NCBI GenBank assembly: GCA_041180785.1
Contig: JBEGQV010000152.1
Location: forward strand, 1-8,087
Direction of reading: 5' to 3'
Length of the DNA: 8,087 bases
Source: Sandaracinomonas sp041180785
GTDB lineage: Bacteria > Bacteroidota > Bacteroidia > Cytophagales > Spirosomataceae
In this document: piece after piece, positions 5,123 through 8,087 of the stretch
Layout: every line of letters starts with the position of its first letter
How positions within the stretch are numbered: position 1 is the first letter of the stretch
The notes under the pieces: generated by a model
The model's input: only the letters and a program-made list of their open reading frames with translations
What the model was told of the DNA's origin: nothing
Database searches by the model: none
Made by a program: the position numbers and the translations under genes

Positions 5123-8087
5123 ATGAAAAAACTCTTTTACACAAGCAAAATGGTCTTTTTGATGGCAATGATGCTGACACTCTCGTGGGCAGCGCTTGCA
5201 CAAGACCGAAAAGTAACGGGTTCCGTGTTGGATGCCAAGGGACAAGGCATTCCAGGAGCATCTATTTTAGTGAAGGGAACAACCACAGGTACAACTTCGG
5301 ATGTAAATGGTGGATTCTCCGTAACAGTTAAAAGTGGTTCTGCTGAATTGCAAGTTAGTTCAGTGGGCTACATCCCAAAAGCTGTAGCGGTTGGGTCTCA
5401 GTCTTCTATCAAAATAACTTTAGATGAAGACGTTAGTCAATTAAACGAAGTAGTTGTAACAGGTTATACTTCTCAACGCAAGAAGGATATCACTGGTGCA
5501 GTTGCTGTTGTTGGTTCTAAGGAATTAACTGCCTTACCTGCTGCCTCTGTAACTCAAATGTTACAAGGACGTGCATCGGGTGTGACCGTTGGTAACGACA
5601 ACTCACCGGGTGGTGGAACCATGGTTCGTGTTCGTGGTTTTGGTTCCATTAACAACAACTCACCTCTTTACATCATTGATGGTGTACCAACACAAGGTAC
5701 CTTGAACCAAATCAACCCAAATGATATTGAGTCGATGCAGGTATTAAAAGATGCATCTGCGGCTTCCATCTATGGTGCGCGTGCTGCGAATGGTGTGGTG
5801 ATCATCACTACTAAACGTGGCGGTGAAGGTGAACCTAAAATCAATTTCGACATGTACACGGGTACACAAACGGTTGGTAAAACATTGGATTTATTAAACA
5901 CTCAAGAATTAGGTAGATTCTATTATGAATCAGAGATCGGAGCAGGAAAACCAGCTGGTACTTCTCCATCCGCACAATACCGTTTCGATCCAAGTGGTAA
6001 CCAAACCATAGCTGATTACATTTATCCAAACGTATATGGTGATTTACCTTCTAATTATACCTACACAAATGATATCACAGATCCAGCTTTAGGTAAAACA
6101 GCATTCAATATTACGAAAGCAAATAAGCAAGGTACTGATTGGCAGCATGAAATTTTTGGACCCGCTAAAATTTCTAATTACCAAATTGGCGCTACAGGCG
6201 GTTCAAAATATGGAAAATATGCAATCTCTGGTAGTTAATTCAACCAAGATGGTATTTTGAAATACACAAGTTATAAGCGTTATTCAGTTCGTGCTAATAC
6301 GGAGTTTACACGCGGAAATTTAACTTTCGGAGAAAACTTCACGGTTTCTTACGATGAAAGAGTAGGTGTTCCATCGGGTAACAACAACGAATCCAACCCG
6401 ATTACATTTGCCATTCGTGTGCAGCCAATCATTCCGGTATTTGATATCACGGGTGGACCAAGAGCCTTGGGAGGAACCAATACTTCTGATTTAAATGGTT
6501 TCGCTGGTTCTAGGGGATCTAACCTTGGTAATGCACCGAATCCATTAGCAAGACAGTGGAGAGAAAAAGACAATATCACTTATGGTACCCACATGTTTGG
6601 TAATGTGTTCTTGGAATACAAAATCTTAAAAGATTTAAAATTCAGAACTAGCTTAGGTTTTGAGTATAATAACTCAAACTTCTCACAGTATTTAAATAGA
6701 GATATTGAAGCAGCTGAGCCAAGATCAGCAAATAGCTTAACAGTTTATAACAACTATGATCGAGCAATCACTTGGTATAATACCTTAACCTATAACAAAA
6801 CGATAGGCGATCATACGATCGGTGTTTTAGCTGGTACGGAAGCCGTTTCAACCTATTCATTTGGTTTCAATGCAGCTAGATCTAACTTTGCTTTTGACGA
6901 CATGACCTATCGTTACTTGAACATGGGTTCTGCGGCAGGTTTATCAAATGCAGGTTCAGGTGCATTAATTACAGCTTTATACTCGCAGTTTGCAAAAGCC
7001 AATTACTCCTATAAGGATTTATTATTAGCAGACTTTACAATTCGTCGTGATGGTTCATCTCGATTCTCTCCTGCTTATCGTTATGGTGTTTTCCCAGCTT
7101 TCTCGTTGGGTATGCGTTTAACAGAGCTTTCTTTCATGAAAGATTTAACTTTTGTAAATGATTTAAAAATCAGAGGTGGTTGGGGTAAAACAGGTAACCA
7201 GTTAATTCCTAACGTATACAACGCCTATACCTTATTCGTTCCAGATCCAAACAACAATGCCTACGACATATCAGGTTCAGGTAGTTCAATTGCTCCTGGT
7301 TTTGATATTTCACAATTTGGTAATACATCTGGTCGTTGGGAAACGAATACTTCCACTAACATTGGTTTTGATGCAAGTTTGCTGAACAATCGCTTAGATG
7401 TGAATTTCGACTGGTATACTCGTACTACTTCTGACATGTTAACGCAGGTACCTATTCCAAAAACGGGTGGTACTGCTTCTATTCCATATGTAAATATCGG
7501 TGAAGTAAACAACAAAGGTATCGACTTGAACGTAACTTGGAGAGATAAAATTGGAGATTTCCGCTACTCGGTGAGTGCACAATATAGCCAATACAAAAAC
7601 ACTGTTGTAAAATTGAACGATGATCCAAATGCATCAATCTTTGGATACTCAACACGTCTTCCAGCAATCTCTGTAACGAAAGCAGGATTACCAATTTCTT
7701 CTTTCTATGGTTACATCATTGATGGTTTATTTGATACACAAGCTGAAGTAGATGGATGGGCTAAATTCGGTTCATACAACAAAGTTGGTCGTTTCAAATT
7801 CAGAGACGTAAATGGCGATGGTGTGATTACGGCAGCTGATAAAACAATCATTGGTAATCCGCACCCAGATTTCACGTATGGATTAAATTTAAATCTTGGA
7901 TATAAAAACTGGGATTTAGCTGTATTTATGCAAGGGGTTCAAGGTAATGAGATTTTCAACTACTCGAAATTCTGGACAGATTTCAACACCTTCCAAGGAA
8001 ACCGTTCAAAAGACATGTTGTATAGATCTTGGAGAGCACCGGGTGATGGTTCTATCTTACCGAGATTAGATTCAAACGATGGTACTT
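5123..8087 (+). pseudogene. SusC/RagA-family TonB-linked outer membrane receptor, interrupted by an in-frame TAA and cut by the window end
   Basis: The family forms 22-strand outer-membrane barrels that, with a SusD lipoprotein, import glycans or peptides using TonB energy. The chosen ATG (5123) begins a clean signal peptide, MKK then a hydrophobic core to ALA|QD (cleavage near residue 26). An in-frame ATG at 5072 would add 17 residues ahead of it and is disfavoured. A carboxypeptidase-D-like beta-sandwich (about 30-105) comes next, followed by the NEVVVTGY TonB-box region (108-115) and a plug with LYIIDGVP and IYGARAANGVVIITTKRG (to about 233). Codon 372 (6236-6238) is TAA. Beyond it the same frame runs open for 616 codons with typical barrel sequence: FNQDGILKYTSYKRYS just after the stop, RRDGSSRF, IRGGWGKTGNQ, the EF-hand-like DVNGDGVITAAD (895-906), and FMQGVQGNEIFNYSKF. 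About 988 codons are in view, so only the last barrel part is missing. Truncation at residue 371 would leave signal, N-terminal domain, plug and a few strands, not a working channel. The substrate cannot be told. Confidence 0.85.
6236..6238 (+). other. premature in-frame ochre stop (TAA) in the susC-type gene
   Basis: The codons read GGT AGT TAA TTC AAC CAA GAT, that is G S stop F N Q D. Relatives in this family commonly have a tyrosine at this point (..SG-x-YFNQDG..), so a single TAT or TAC to TAA change explains the stop. I read the frame codon by codon to the window end and found no second stop or frameshift. The tetranucleotide TAAT gives no hint of programmed readthrough, and no stop-linked stem-loop is obvious after it. 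Confidence 0.85.

Noticed and set aside
7261..7694. Two - strand open frames opposite the susC barrel region
   Set aside because: They overlap well-supported SusC coding sequence and show no domain, signal or start context of their own.

Overview
The window looks like chromosomal DNA of a member of the Bacteroidota, perhaps of the Cytophagales type, though the genus cannot be fixed from sequence alone. The evidence is a SusC/RagA-type TonB-linked outer membrane receptor, a Bacteroidota-style GlmU-like nucleotidyltransferase, a perfect TAnnTTTG -7 promoter element, start codons mostly without Shine-Dalgarno sequences, a short-LID adenylate kinase next to Obg, and AT-rich base composition. Most of the window is ordinary housekeeping sequence. 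I see no CRISPR array, transposon, phage gene, tRNA or rRNA.

Left block (1-3334, + strand): four tightly packed genes read as one likely operon. They are the 3' end of a GlmU-like sugar nucleotidyltransferase with a left-handed beta-helix tail, holB (DNA polymerase III delta'), hemC (hydroxymethylbilane synthase) and an RmlD-like extended short-chain dehydrogenase/reductase. The gaps are 30, 7 and 0 nt. The genes serve unrelated processes (sugar nucleotide metabolism, replication, tetrapyrrole synthesis, possibly sugar reduction), so this is probably co-transcription rather than one pathway.

Middle block (3336-4904, - strand): adk and then obg, 9 nt apart, form a second operon that converges on the first. 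The two operons meet with a single base between their stop codons. The junction lies in a four-copy TTATGRR heptamer repeat that supplies both stop codons. A clear -7 element sits 30 nt upstream of adk.

Right block (4905-8087): an AT-rich 218-nt divergent intergenic region carries the adk promoter, candidate susC promoter elements and a perfect 9-bp inverted repeat. After it comes a large SusC/RagA receptor gene that runs off the right edge. Codon 372 of this gene is TAA, at a place where the family normally has an aromatic residue, and the same frame then stays open for 616 more codons. As written, the gene is broken by one nonsense codon. It is either a very young pseudogene, a sequence error, or, less likely, a readthrough case. 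A SusD partner would be expected just beyond the window.

The most noteworthy observations are the lone in-frame stop in susC, the heptamer repeat at the convergent junction, and the hairpin in front of susC. I did not find evidence of a previously undescribed system.
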